64,000 nt of DNA from Polaribacter sp. KT25b (GCF_900105145.1 NZ_LT629752.1:2080001-2144000), one strand, 5' to 3'; counted from the first letter of the stretch, positions 25,390-34,600 are shown. The notes: a model not told the origin generated them from the sequence alone. Program-made: numbers and translations.

Positions 25390-27105
25390 TTATTTTTTTA
25401 TTGTAAAATAAAAAGTAGATCCTTTATCAATTTCTGATTCTACCCAAACTTCACCTTTATAAATATCAACAATTTTTTTAACAATTGATAATCCTATTCC
25501 AGATGAATTTTTTTCTTTTTTTAAGGATTGAAATATTTTAAATATGTTTTCAAAATGTCTATTTTGAATACCTATTCCATTATCACTAATTGAAAATTTA
25601 TAAAAAGAATTATGATCTTCTACATCGATATTTATAATTCCTTTTTCTTTATTATTAAACTTTATTGCATTACCAATTAAATTCTGAAATAATTGTTGAA
25701 ATTTAGTTTTATCTCCTTTTACTTTAGGTAAAGTATTTAAAATATTTATAGAAATACTATCAGGAACATATAAAACATGTATTAAATTTTTAACTAAAGA
25801 ATCTAAATCTACAATTTCTTCTTCAGAAACAGTTGCCTCTAAACTCGAGTATTGTAAAATATCAGTAATTAGATTCTCCATAGTTTCTAGCGTAATATCA
25901 ATGTCTTTAAAATTTTGAAGACTTGCTTCATCAAACGCTTCTATATTATCGGTTTTTATCCAAGAAGTTAAAGCTGCAAAACTTCTTAAAGGAGATTTTA
26001 AATCATGAGAAACTATATGCGCATATTCATGCAACTCTTCATTACTTTTTTTAAGTTTGTTTAAAAGCTCTGCGTTTATAGATTCTGTTTTCTTTCTTTC
26101 TCTAATATTAATTGCACTTTTTAATTGAAGAGATACTAAACTAGCAATATTTTCTATAGTATTTAATTGTTCTTTAATAAAAAAGTTTTCCTTTTTATGT
26201 TCTGCATCTATTACAGCTATAACTTTACCTTCGCTTATTATTGGAACCGTTATTTCTGATAATCTTCTTACACCGTCTAAAATATATCTTTCATCATTAT
26301 TAGTATTTACTACAATTTCTGATATACCTGTTTGTGCAACACTACCAACTATACCTTTACCAAACGGAATAACGACTTTATTTAATACTGGTTTATTTGG
26401 TATTGCTTTACTATGATAAGCTGTAATTTGTTCTAAACTTTTTGTTGCTTCATTAACAAGATAAATAACACAATCATTTGTATCTAAATAAGTAGCTATA
26501 CTGCTAGAAATTTCCCACGCAATTTCATAAATATTTTCTTTACCTAGAATAGATTTCATGATATTATTAATCATATCAACAATTAATCTCTTCTCTCTTT
26601 CTGCAGTAATATCTCTAATAATACCTTGTACAGCAATAGGTTTTTTTAAATTATCATAAATAATACTTCCGTTGATATTAACCCATTTAATATCATTATT
26701 TTTTGTTATTATTCTTGCTGTATAATTAGTAAAATAACCTTTATCAATAAGTATCGAAAAAGAATTAATTGCGTATTGATAATCTTCGCTATAAACGAGT
26801 TTTGCTGCATTTAATTTTTCTGATGTATTATATCCAAAGAATTTTTCTGCAACATCATTCATTTTTAAAACCTCGCCTTCTAAATCTATAACAACATAAG
26901 AATCATTAATGTTTTCAAAAACACCTTTTAATTGCGATGTTTTTTCGGCCAAAAGAGCAGCTAATTTAATATTTGCTTTATTTAACTCTTGTGAAGCATT
27001 AAATAAGGCAAGAGATTTTTCTTCAAGAATTTTTTCTGCCTGCTTTCTTGCTTTTTTTTGTCGATCTAAAGCCCTTTCTAAAATTTCAATTTTGTCTTGA
27101 TTCAT
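25390..27105 (-). CDS. PAS-GAF sensor histidine kinase associated with H-NOX
   Basis: The 571-aa soluble kinase has an N-terminal coiled coil (about residues 5-60), a PAS domain (about 60-170, ending in a PAC motif GIIRDITAER), a GAF domain (about 185-335), a HisKA domain with His367 in HIVSHDLKSPLRS, and an HATPase domain with N box NLIGNAIKFNN and G box ISDNGIGI. No membrane helices are seen. The start overlaps the H-NOX stop by 1 bp (TAATG), indicating coupled translation. H-NOX-associated kinases are inhibited or activated by NO-bound H-NOX. The partner receiver is likely the REC-only protein at 27644-28054 and possibly the LytTR regulator. Confidence 0.9.
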   Translation of the reverse strand: MNQDKIEILERALDRQKKARKQAEKILEEKSLALFNASQELNKANIKLAALLAEKTSQLKGVFENINDSYVVIDLEGEVLKMNDVAEKFFGYNTSEKLNAAKLVYSEDYQYAINSFSILIDKGYFTNYTARIITKNNDIKWVNINGSIIYDNLKKPIAVQGIIRDITAEREKRLIVDMINNIMKSILGKENIYEIAWEISSSIATYLDTNDCVIYLVNEATKSLEQITAYHSKAIPNKPVLNKVVIPFGKGIVGSVAQTGISEIVVNTNNDERYILDGVRRLSEITVPIISEGKVIAVIDAEHKKENFFIKEQLNTIENIASLVSLQLKSAINIRERKKTESINAELLNKLKKSNEELHEYAHIVSHDLKSPLRSFAALTSWIKTDNIEAFDEASLQNFKDIDITLETMENLITDILQYSSLEATVSEEEIVDLDSLVKNLIHVLYVPDSISINILNTLPKVKGDKTKFQQLFQNLIGNAIKFNNKEKGIINIDVEDHNSFYKFSISDNGIGIQNRHFENIFKIFQSLKKEKNSSGIGLSIVKKIVDIYKGEVWVESEIDKGSTFYFTIKK

Positions 27106-27644
27106 TAATTTTTATTTACAATGAATCTAACCTCCGTTCCATCTTCTTTAATTTTTTCTATAATTATTTCAGCAGTACTGTTAAAATATTCAAATGTTTT
27201 ATTCATTAACCCCAAACCAAAATGATGCATAGCTCTACTAGATTTGTAGTTCATAATTAGCCTTTTCTCACTCTTTTCTTCTATTAAAAAAGTTGGCAAT
27301 TCTGCATCGGGATAAATTTTTCTAACTTCTACATGAATATGGTTTTCAATAGAAGATAACATTTCCATAGGATCTTTATAAGTATCTAAAAGACCTGGAT
27401 AACTTCTTTCAATTACACTAAAAAAATGTTCACCATAAATTAATAATAAATTATCGATAGATATTCCTGATTTATCACTTAGATTTTTAAGAAGTTGAAG
27501 CATTTCAGAAAAACTATACGTGCCAATAGAAGTATAAACTCCTTCTGATTCTAGTGTTGAATTAAGTATAATTTCATCAACCATTTCAATACCAAACTTA
27601 TCTTCTACTAAATCTAAAAACTCTGTAAAAACTATACCTTTCAT
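27105..27644 (-). CDS. H-NOX heme nitric-oxide sensor
   Basis: The 179-aa stand-alone H-NOX domain begins MKGIVFTEFLDLVEDKFG, a family hallmark. The proximal heme ligand is probably His104, seven residues before the Tyr of the IYP motif, as in soluble guanylate cyclase. The propionate-binding YxSxR motif is Tyr133, Ser135, Arg137 in NYKSSR. It should bind b-type heme and sense NO in the cytoplasm. Whether a distal tyrosine for O2 binding exists cannot be decided here. It overlaps its neighbours by 1 bp on both sides, forming a REC / H-NOX / kinase transcription unit. Confidence 0.92.
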   Translation of the reverse strand: MKGIVFTEFLDLVEDKFGIEMVDEIILNSTLESEGVYTSIGTYSFSEMLQLLKNLSDKSGISIDNLLLIYGEHFFSVIERSYPGLLDTYKDPMEMLSSIENHIHVEVRKIYPDAELPTFLIEEKSEKRLIMNYKSSRAMHHFGLGLMNKTFEYFNSTAEIIIEKIKEDGTEVRFIVNKN

Positions 27645-28054
27645 TATTTTCGAATAAAATCATTAACACTCCAATACTTCATTATTTTATTTATCTTTAT
27701 TAGATAATCTTCATCATTTAAAGATTTTAAAAGATAGCCAGCAATACCTAATTTATAACACTTTTTAATATCATTAATATTATTAGATGTGGTTAAAACA
27801 ATAATTGGTATGTGCTTTATTTGAGAAAGATTTTTAACATTTGTTAAAAAATCAAAACCATTTATATCTGGCATATTCAAATCTAACAAAATAATATCAG
27901 GAAAACAATTTTCTAATATAGAAAGTGCTTCTTTGCCATTATTAGCAAAAATAATAGTGAAATCACTAAACTTAGAAGAGAGTGCTCTTTTAAATTTAAA
28001 AATTTCCATTTCATCATTTTCAATTAATAAAATTTTTACTTTTTTTTGCAACAT
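27644..28054 (-). CDS. Single-domain response regulator of the H-NOX operon
   Basis: The 136-aa protein is a lone receiver domain: acidic pair in IENDE, phospho-acceptor Asp58 in IILLDLNMPD, a TTS motif in IVLTTS, and the conserved Lys in GYLLKS. It has no output domain, so it acts by phosphotransfer or protein contact. It is the first gene of the overlapping REC/H-NOX/kinase unit, whose stop-start junctions are TAATG. This order makes it the probable cognate partner of the kinase at 25390-27105. Confidence 0.88.
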   Translation of the reverse strand: MLQKKVKILLIENDEMEIFKFKRALSSKFSDFTIIFANNGKEALSILENCFPDIILLDLNMPDINGFDFLTNVKNLSQIKHIPIIVLTTSNNINDIKKCYKLGIAGYLLKSLNDEDYLIKINKIMKYWSVNDFIRK

Positions 28055-28192
28055 TTGAATCTAATAAAAAAACTGATTCAAATATAAAGGAAATAAGAAA
28101 AACTTATAATCCAGATAGATGAAAACACTTTTTTTTTAGTTGAAATTCTATTTAATACTGATGAAATAATTTAAACTAAAGAAAACGGACTG

Positions 28193-28897
28193 TTAATGAC
28201 AACCATTTACAGTATCTCCTGCAGTATTTAAGATTGGCTCTAAAGGAGAAACAAAAGGAATTCCTAAACCTAAACCTCTTAAAATAAAAAGTGAACCAAT
28301 AAAAATGACCATAATAGGAATTGCTTTTTGAATATTTTTTCTAAGATTACCTTTTGCAAAACTACCTAAATACACAACTGCTGTCATTAAAGGTATTGTT
28401 CCTAAACCAAATAAAAACATATATAAAGCACCTGCAAATTCATTAGAAGTAGCTAAAGCGCCAAAAATAGCCATGTAAACTAAGCCACAAGGCAAAAAAC
28501 CATTTAAAAAACCAATTGTAAAAAAAGTATCATTTCCTTTCTTTTTAAGTTCATTACCTAAACTATTTTTAATTTTAAAAATAATTTTGCTAATCTTTTT
28601 AGAGAAACTCAATTTTTGAAAAATTTTAGGAAATAGAACAACTAAAATCATACTAACTCCTACAATTATAGATAATTGTTGCTGAAATCCGAAGAAATAA
28701 AAACCTTTGCCTAAAAAACCAAAAAGTAGACCTATTAAGCTATAGGTAAACAATCTACCTAAATGATAACTTAATATTTGAAAGAATTTTTTTACTGGTT
28801 TTTCTCTATCTACCGGCAACATAAAAGCTATTGGGCCGCACATACCTATGCAATGGAAACTACCCAATAAACCAAATAGAATTGCAGATAAAAACAT
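28193..28897 (-). CDS. TauE/SafE-like (DsbD_2-type) membrane protein of the cbb3 oxidase operon
   Basis: The 234-aa protein has about six membrane helices and starts with a helix carrying HCIGMCGPIAFMLP. A central NGFLPCGLVYMA repeats the cysteine-in-helix theme. This sulfite exporter TauE/SafE-like subgroup is commonly the last gene of Bacteroidetes cco operons and may handle copper or thiol/redox equivalents during oxidase assembly. That role is inference; sulfite export is not implied. It overlaps the ccoH gene by 1 bp. Confidence 0.82.
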   Translation of the reverse strand: MFLSAILFGLLGSFHCIGMCGPIAFMLPVDREKPVKKFFQILSYHLGRLFTYSLIGLLFGFLGKGFYFFGFQQQLSIIVGVSMILVVLFPKIFQKLSFSKKISKIIFKIKNSLGNELKKKGNDTFFTIGFLNGFLPCGLVYMAIFGALATSNEFAGALYMFLFGLGTIPLMTAVVYLGSFAKGNLRKNIQKAIPIMVIFIGSLFILRGLGLGIPFVSPLEPILNTAGDTVNGCH

Positions 28898-29343
28898 TAA
28901 TATTGTATTTCTTCTTTAATTAAATATTCTTTATTGTTATATTTGAAGGCTATATTAATGTTCCAGCGACCATCTAACAAACGTTTCTCAGGCACGAGCA
29001 AATATGTTTTAGAGATTGAAATAGGTATTTCAAAATCTAATTGTTTATTAGATGGTCTATATAGGAACACTTTTCCTTTAATTTCTTTTGGAGAAAAATC
29101 TGCTGGAAATTCTATTTTTAAACCTCCTTCTGATCTTTGTATTGTTACTTTTTCTTTTAATTCTAAAGCGTTTTTTTCGGCATTAATTTCATCTTGAAAA
29201 CCTAATTCTTGTTGATAGTATTTTTCTGTTACCAAATCATAACTATACGAATTGTCTGTACTCATCTTGACTACAAAAAATAATATAAAGCCAATAAAAG
29301 CTACAATTGCTATAACAATTCCTGTTCCCCAATTAAATTTCAT
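28897..29343 (-). CDS. ccoH: FixH/CcoH-like cbb3 oxidase assembly protein
   Basis: The 148-aa protein has one N-terminal membrane helix (about residues 5-26) and a periplasmic domain with YYQQELGFQDEINAEKNA, typical of FixH/CcoH. The family supports assembly of cbb3 oxidase, interacting with the copper ATPase CcoI and structural subunits. It sits between ccoG and the TauE/SafE-like gene with a 1-bp overlap downstream. Length and topology are usual for the family. Confidence 0.87.
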   Translation of the reverse strand: MKFNWGTGIVIAIVAFIGFILFFVVKMSTDNSYSYDLVTEKYYQQELGFQDEINAEKNALELKEKVTIQRSEGGLKIEFPADFSPKEIKGKVFLYRPSNKQLDFEIPISISKTYLLVPEKRLLDGRWNINIAFKYNNKEYLIKEEIQY

Positions 29344-29351
29344 AATCTAAA

Positions 29352-30773
29352 TTATTTATAACTTCTTGGTCCTAAAAAGTTGGTTATTGTTGTTTCAATC
29401 AATTTATCGCCACTGTAAACACCAATTTCAATTTTCTCTTTATCACTTTTTAATGCTGATGCATTTAACTCGATAAATAAAGTACCTTCTGCTAATCCTT
29501 GTTTAGGAACAGTAAAATCATGATTAGATACTAATTTAATAGTTCCTTTATGAGAAAGCAATTTATAACTAACATCATCTATATCTTTAGTTGTTTTATT
29601 AATTACCTTGTAAGTATAAACATTACTAATTATATTATTTTCTTTATGCTGATATAATTGTCCTGGTAATCTTAAAATGGTAGCTTCAACATCATTTCTT
29701 AAAAACAACATTCCTATTAAAATACCAACTAAAATAAATAATACAGCAGAATAACCTTTAACTCTTGCATTTAATTTAAATGGTTCTTTTTTAGCAATAT
29801 TATCTTCACTTGCATATCTAATTAAACCTTTTGGTAAACCTACGCTTTCCATCATATGATCACATTCATCTATACAAGCTGTACAATTTACACATTCTAA
29901 CTGTGTACCATTTCTTATATCTATATTAGTAGGACAAACAACAACACATTGTTTGCAATCTATACAATCTCCTTTTCCTAAAGCTTCTCTATCCTCATTT
30001 TTCTTAAATTTAGATCTACCTTCTTCTCTTTCTCCTCGTTTATAATCGTATGCAACATTTATAGTTTTGTTATCTAACAAAACACCTTGTAATCTTCCAT
30101 AAGGACAAGCAATAATACATACCTGCTCTCTAAACCAAGCAAAAATAAAATAGAAAACACCTGTAAAAATTAATAGAGAAATTAAAGTACTAATATTGTC
30201 TAAAGGATTTCCTGTGATATAGCTTATTAAAGTATCTCCACCAATTAGATACGCTAAAAAAACATTAGCAATTATAAAAGAGATTACAAAGAAAATAAAC
30301 CATTTTAAAAGTCTTTTTCTAATTTTTTCTGCGTTCCAAGGTTGTTTGTCTAGACGAATTTGTTTTCCTCTATCACCATCAATCCAATATTCTATTTTTC
30401 TAAAAACCATTTCCAGAAAAATAGTTTGCGGACAAATCCAGCCACAGAAAATTCGTCCAAAAACAACTGTAAATAGAATTATAAAAACAACACCTATGAT
30501 CATGGAAATAACCAATAAGTGAAAATCTTGCGGCCAAAACGGAAATCCGAAAATATTAAATTTACGTTCTAAAACATTAAAAAGTAAAAACTGATTTCCA
30601 TTAACTTTTATAAATGGAGCAGATAGTAAGAAAATTAATAAAAAGTAACTTACATACGATCTATATTTATAGAATTTACCACTTGGTTTTTTTGGATAAA
30701 CCCAAGAACGTTTACCAGACTTATCAATGGTACCAATACTATCTCTAAATTGTTCGTTTTTTGGAGTTTCCAT
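29352..30773 (-). CDS. ccoG: CcoG/FixG, ferredoxin-like cbb3 oxidase assembly protein
   Basis: The 473-aa protein has about five membrane helices, conserved GRIFCGWICPQTIFLE and CIIACPYGRLQ motifs, and a dicluster region CIDCKQCVVVCP ... CVNCTACIDECD for two [4Fe-4S] clusters. An IgG-like C-terminal domain (about 370-473) follows. CcoG is a membrane cupric reductase in copper delivery to the cbb3 oxidase. It lies 33 bp after ccoP on the same strand. Confidence 0.93.
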   Translation of the reverse strand: METPKNEQFRDSIGTIDKSGKRSWVYPKKPSGKFYKYRSYVSYFLLIFLLSAPFIKVNGNQFLLFNVLERKFNIFGFPFWPQDFHLLVISMIIGVVFIILFTVVFGRIFCGWICPQTIFLEMVFRKIEYWIDGDRGKQIRLDKQPWNAEKIRKRLLKWFIFFVISFIIANVFLAYLIGGDTLISYITGNPLDNISTLISLLIFTGVFYFIFAWFREQVCIIACPYGRLQGVLLDNKTINVAYDYKRGEREEGRSKFKKNEDREALGKGDCIDCKQCVVVCPTNIDIRNGTQLECVNCTACIDECDHMMESVGLPKGLIRYASEDNIAKKEPFKLNARVKGYSAVLFILVGILIGMLFLRNDVEATILRLPGQLYQHKENNIISNVYTYKVINKTTKDIDDVSYKLLSHKGTIKLVSNHDFTVPKQGLAEGTLFIELNASALKSDKEKIEIGVYSGDKLIETTITNFLGPRSYK

Positions 30774-30806
30774 AAATACACAATTAATCTATTCTACTAA
30801 ATTTAA

Positions 30807-31664
30807 TTATTCAGCAACCCATTTATCACCTTGAGGAGCTTTTGGGTTAGCAGGTGTAGTTCCTTGTAATGAAAGCACATAACTAGCTACTTTTTGCATG
30901 TCTGCTGCTTTTAAAGTCTTATTCCAAGCAATCATACCTTTACCATCTCTACCTCCGTTAGAAATTGTAGTAAAAACATTTTTGATTCCTCCTCCTAAAA
31001 TCCAGAATTCATCTGTTAAATTTGGTCCAATAGAACCACCTCCATCAGCTATATGACAAGAAGCACAGTTTAATTTAAAAATTGCTTTACCTCTGGCCAA
31101 ATCTTTAGCATCCGTTAACAAAGTAACACTTTCTGCTGTTATTAAATCTGTAGCAGTAGCTTTATATTTATCTAATGATGCTTTTGCTTCTGCTACTGCT
31201 TTATTATACTCTACAATTTGATTATCACCATCTAAAACATGAAATCTTACCAAATAAACAACTGCAAAGACAATTGATGCATAAAACATATATACCCACC
31301 ACGGCGGTAATGTATTGTCTAACTCTTGAATACCATCGTAATTATGATCTAAAATTATTTCTTCTTCACTATCTATATCTTTAGATTTAGTCCAAGATTG
31401 TAAAAGTTTTTTTATCCAAGCATTACTGTCTTCAGGAACAATACCTAATTTTTCATTTTGTAACTCTGTAGCCTTAGAAATAGCAATAATATTTACCATT
31501 TCTTTTAAAACAACAACTAAAACAAAACCAATTAAAGCTATCCAAACTAAAGGATTCTCATAAATATCAAATGGGTTTTCGTACACCATAAACGACTTTG
31601 CAAGCGCTAAAAACGTTACAATTACAAAGATTATATATATTGTAGATTGAAAATATTTTTTCAT
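30807..31664 (-). CDS. ccoP: cbb3 oxidase subunit III (CcoP), single c-type heme
   Basis: The 285-aa protein has two N-terminal membrane helices, a linker, a third helix (about residues 125-145, PPWWVYMFYASIVFAVVYL) and one cytochrome c domain (about 185-275) with CASCH. The classical CcoP carries two CxxCH sites; only one is visible here. The distal methionine is probably in GKGMIAWN. The protein passes electrons to the CcoNO core. It follows ccoQ by 12 bp and ends with KWVAE. Confidence 0.9.
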   Translation of the reverse strand: MKKYFQSTIYIIFVIVTFLALAKSFMVYENPFDIYENPLVWIALIGFVLVVVLKEMVNIIAISKATELQNEKLGIVPEDSNAWIKKLLQSWTKSKDIDSEEEIILDHNYDGIQELDNTLPPWWVYMFYASIVFAVVYLVRFHVLDGDNQIVEYNKAVAEAKASLDKYKATATDLITAESVTLLTDAKDLARGKAIFKLNCASCHIADGGGSIGPNLTDEFWILGGGIKNVFTTISNGGRDGKGMIAWNKTLKAADMQKVASYVLSLQGTTPANPKAPQGDKWVAE

Positions 31665-31676
31665 TTTTTTTTCTTT

Positions 31677-31844
31677 TTAGTTATCTAAAGGCAAATTACT
31701 TACCGTATTTATATATTCTTTTTTTGCTGTAAAAACCCACCAAAATAAAACCATAAAAAAAGTAAAGAATATAATTAACGATATTAAAGGATATATTTCT
31801 ATACCTGTAATGCTCTCCATATGACCTTTTATAAATTTTAACAT
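31677..31844 (-). CDS. ccoQ: CcoQ/FixQ-like small cbb3 subunit, 55 aa
   Basis: The reading frame from ATG at 31844 to TAA at 31677 encodes 55 residues: a short N terminus MLKFIKGHMESITG, one membrane helix (YPLISLIIFFTFFMVLFWWV) and a charged tail beginning TAKKEYINTV. Size, topology and position between ccoNO (4-bp gap) and ccoP (12-bp gap) match CcoQ, which stabilises CcoP in the complex. The gene is short enough to be missed by simple gene finders. Confidence 0.85.
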   Translation of the reverse strand: MLKFIKGHMESITGIEIYPLISLIIFFTFFMVLFWWVFTAKKEYINTVSNLPLDN

Positions 31845-31848
31845 CGCG

Positions 31849-34044
31849 TTAGTTTTTAGTAATTTTTTGTTCGTCTTTAACTTTTATATCTGTACCTAAA
31901 CGTTGTAAATATGCTATAACCGCTACGATCTCTCTATTTTTCATTTCTATAAATTCTTCTCCATTTTCTTTAGCATACTTTTTGTCTGCTTCATAATTTT
32001 TTGCAAAATCTGGATCTGAATGTAAGTTTTCTTCAATTTTGGTACCTTGTGCTAACATATGCTCTTGTGCATTTGCTATTTCTTCATCAGAATAAGGAAC
32101 TCCAAGAGTAACCATAGCTTTCATCTTACTTTCTATATCTCCTTTATAAAGTTCATCAGTAATTAACCATTTATAAGAAGGCATAATTGAACCGGGAGAA
32201 GTACTTTGTGGATCGTACATATGATTTAAATGCCAGCTATCTGAATATTTAGCTCCTAACCTATGTAAATCTGGTCCTGTTCGTTTAGACCCCCATAAAA
32301 ATGGATGATCATAAACGTATTCACCAGCTTTAGAATATTCTCCATAACGTTCTACTTCACTTCTAAAAGGTCTAATCATTTGAGAGTGACACCCTACACA
32401 ACCTTCTCTAATATAAATATCTCTTCCCTCTAACTCTAATGGCGTATATGGTTTTACACTACTAATAGTAGGAATATTAGATTTTATTAATAATGTTGGT
32501 ATAATTTGAACAGCTCCACCAATTAAAATAGCAATTGTTGCATAAATAGTTAATTTAATTGGTTTTCTTTCTAACCAAGTATGCCATCCTTCTCCTTTTG
32601 TTCTATAAGAACTTACTTTAGTTAATGCAGCTGCTTCTGCTAACTCATCTTCTACTTTACTTCCTGCTTTTATAGTTCTAATTACATTATAAAGCATCAC
32701 AAAAGCTCCAAGAATATATAAACTTCCACCAATAGCACGCATCCAATACATTGGTATAATTTCATGTACTGTTTCTAAAAAGTTACCATAAGTTAAAGAA
32801 CCATCTGGGTTAAACTGTTTCCACATAGAAGCTTGTACAAAACCTGCTACATACATTGGTAATGTATACATGATAATACCTAAGGTACCAATCCAAAAGT
32901 GAACATTTGCCAAGGCAACTGAATATAATTTTGTTTTAAACATTTTTGGAATCATCCAATATAACATACCAAATGTTAAGAATCCGTTCCAAGCTAACGC
33001 ACCTACGTGAACGTGTGCTATAATCCAATCACTAAAGTGTGCAATTGCATTTACATTTTTTAAAGATAACATTGGTCCTTCAAAAGTAGCCATACCATAA
33101 CCAGTAATTGCAACTACCATAAATTTTAAAACAGGATCTGTTCTTACTTTATCCCAAGCTCCTCTTAACGTTAATAAACCGTTAATCATACCTCCCCAAG
33201 AAGGTGCTAATAACATTATCGAAAATGCAACTCCTAAATTTTGAGCCCATTCTGGCAAAGCTGAGTATAATAAATGGTGAGGTCCTGCCCAGATATAGAT
33301 AAATATTAAAGACCAAAAGTGAACAATAGATAATCTATATGAGTAAACAGGTCTGTTTGCTGCTTTAGGTACAAAATAATACATTAAACCTAAAAACGGA
33401 GTTGTTAAGAAAAAAGCAACTGCATTATGCCCGTACCACCATTGCACTAAAGCATCTTGTACACCTGCATATACAGAATACGATTTAAACATAGTAACAG
33501 GCAACTCTAAACTATTAAAGATATGCAATACTGCAACCGTTACAAATGTTGCTAAATAAAACCAAATTGCTACGTATAAATGACGTTGTCTTCTTTGTAA
33601 GATTGTCCAAATCATATTAACACCAAAAGCAACCCAAACCAACGCGATAGCAATATCTATAGGCCATTCCAACTCTGCATATTCTTTAGAAGAAGAATAT
33701 CCCAAAGGTAAGGTAATCGCAGCTGCAACAATAATTAATTGCCAACCCCAAAAATTAAAATTACTTAAAAAATTACTCGCCATTCTTGCTTTTAACAATC
33801 GCTGAAGCGAATAATAAACCCCAGCAAAAATTGCATTACCTACAAAGGCAAAAATTACTGCATTGGTATGTAACGGTCTTAAACGACCAAAACTTAACCA
33901 TGATATTCCTTCTGTATAATACGGGAATAAAAACATAAAAGCAAGCATTAAGCCCACTGTAAACCCTACTATTCCCCAGAATAATGTAGCATAGATAAAT
34001 TTCTTTACGATCTTATTATCGTAATAAAATTGTTGCATTTCCAT
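31849..34044 (-). CDS. ccoN: Fused cbb3 oxidase subunits I and II (CcoNO)
   Basis: The 731-aa protein joins the CcoN heme-copper core (about residues 1-480, with many helices and HNAVAFFLTTPFLGLMYYF) to a CcoO-type cytochrome c domain (about 520-731) containing CVGCHSQMIRPF and GTPDLHR-like TGPDLHRLG. This fusion is usual in Bacteroidetes. The protein reduces O2 to water at high affinity using heme b, heme b3 and CuB. It is preceded by ccoS (10-bp gap) and followed by ccoQ. Confidence 0.95.
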   Translation of the reverse strand: MEMQQFYYDNKIVKKFIYATLFWGIVGFTVGLMLAFMFLFPYYTEGISWLSFGRLRPLHTNAVIFAFVGNAIFAGVYYSLQRLLKARMASNFLSNFNFWGWQLIIVAAAITLPLGYSSSKEYAELEWPIDIAIALVWVAFGVNMIWTILQRRQRHLYVAIWFYLATFVTVAVLHIFNSLELPVTMFKSYSVYAGVQDALVQWWYGHNAVAFFLTTPFLGLMYYFVPKAANRPVYSYRLSIVHFWSLIFIYIWAGPHHLLYSALPEWAQNLGVAFSIMLLAPSWGGMINGLLTLRGAWDKVRTDPVLKFMVVAITGYGMATFEGPMLSLKNVNAIAHFSDWIIAHVHVGALAWNGFLTFGMLYWMIPKMFKTKLYSVALANVHFWIGTLGIIMYTLPMYVAGFVQASMWKQFNPDGSLTYGNFLETVHEIIPMYWMRAIGGSLYILGAFVMLYNVIRTIKAGSKVEDELAEAAALTKVSSYRTKGEGWHTWLERKPIKLTIYATIAILIGGAVQIIPTLLIKSNIPTISSVKPYTPLELEGRDIYIREGCVGCHSQMIRPFRSEVERYGEYSKAGEYVYDHPFLWGSKRTGPDLHRLGAKYSDSWHLNHMYDPQSTSPGSIMPSYKWLITDELYKGDIESKMKAMVTLGVPYSDEEIANAQEHMLAQGTKIEENLHSDPDFAKNYEADKKYAKENGEEFIEMKNREIVAVIAYLQRLGTDIKVKDEQKITKN

Positions 34045-34054
34045 AATTTAATAT

Positions 34055-34231
34055 TTAATCTTTAGTTGGTTTTTCTTTTTTATCTTTTATTAATTCATCA
34101 TCAAACAACATACGAACAGATGGCGTATAAGAATCGTCAAATTGCCCAGTCTTAACTGAATAAATAAATGCGATAAAAAATAAGATGGCTACTAGTATAC
34201 TAATAGTTAGTAGTAGGTATATTACGCTCAT
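34055..34231 (-). CDS. ccoS: CcoS, cbb3 oxidase maturation protein, 58 aa
   Basis: The frame from ATG at 34231 to TAA at 34055 encodes 58 residues beginning MSVIYLLLTISILVAILFF, with one membrane helix followed by SVKTGQFDDSYTPSVRMLFD. The GQFDD-x-P pattern just after the helix is characteristic of CcoS, required for cofactor insertion into cbb3 oxidase. It is the first gene of the cco structural operon and has an FNR-type promoter directly upstream. Confidence 0.9.
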   Translation of the reverse strand: MSVIYLLLTISILVAILFFIAFIYSVKTGQFDDSYTPSVRMLFDDELIKDKKEKPTKD

Positions 34232-34259
34232 ATCTTGCCTGATAATTTTTTTAAAAATA

Positions 34260-34302
34260 CAAAAATAATATTGATAGAATAATTAAAACATGACATTTAT
34301 CA
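34260..34302 (-). promoter_or_regulatory. FNR-like box and -7 element of the ccoS-ccoNOQPGH operon
   Basis: TGACATTTATCA (34291-34302) matches TGAY-N4-ATCA, close to the FNR/CRP consensus. It sits inside a perfect 13-bp inverted repeat (34281-34293 and 34300-34312). On the minus strand TATTTTTG (34267-34260) fits the TAnnTTTG -7 element. The box centre is 36.5 bp from the last base of this element, that is about -41.5 from the expected start, the class II activation position. Confidence 0.75.
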
Positions 34303-34323
34303 TGTTTTAATTATTAAACAAAA

Positions 34324-34355
34324 AAAATATCATGATTTTAAAACCATGATATTTT
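34324..34355 (-). terminator. Terminator after the first 55-aa membrane protein gene
   Basis: An 11-bp perfect inverted repeat (34324-34334, 34345-34355) with a 10-nt loop lies 24 bp past the stop at 34379 and is followed on the minus strand by seven U. It isolates the small genes from the ccoS promoter. Confidence 0.85.
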
Positions 34356-34378
34356 AATTTTTTTATAAAAATAACTTC

Positions 34379-34546
34379 TTAAAAAATAATTGACTCAAAT
34401 AGGAAACCAGCACTAATAAAAAGGATTACTATAGAACAAATGTCTAAAAAATTTATTTTTGAATCGGTTAATTGACTTAAATCGTTATAATCGTTAGTAT
34501 CTTCTAATTCAGTATAACTACTTGGGGTTTGGTATACATTTTTCAT
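34379..34546 (-). CDS. 55-aa single-helix membrane protein, tandem copy A
   Basis: The frame from ATG at 34546 to TAA at 34379 encodes 55 residues: a polar N-terminal half (YTELEDTNDYNDLSQLTDSK) and one C-terminal membrane helix beginning INFLDICSIVILFISAG. It is 43/55 identical to copy B (34675-34842), with differences clustered in the N-terminal half. Both copies keep DYNDLS and the whole helix, which indicates selection on protein. It has its own FNR-like promoter (34601-34643) and terminator. I do not recognise the family. Its place next to the cbb3 operon suggests a small oxidase-linked or low-oxygen-induced membrane protein. Confidence 0.8.
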   Translation of the reverse strand: MKNVYQTPSSYTELEDTNDYNDLSQLTDSKINFLDICSIVILFISAGFLFESIIF

Positions 34547-34600
34547 GGGGGATGAATTTTATGGTTATTAAATAAAACTTTATATAAAGTATTTACAATA

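Noticed and set aside
28136..28185. Imperfect inverted repeat as terminator of the cbb3 operon
   Set aside because: On the minus strand the stem is followed by A rather than T residues, so it lacks a terminator tail.
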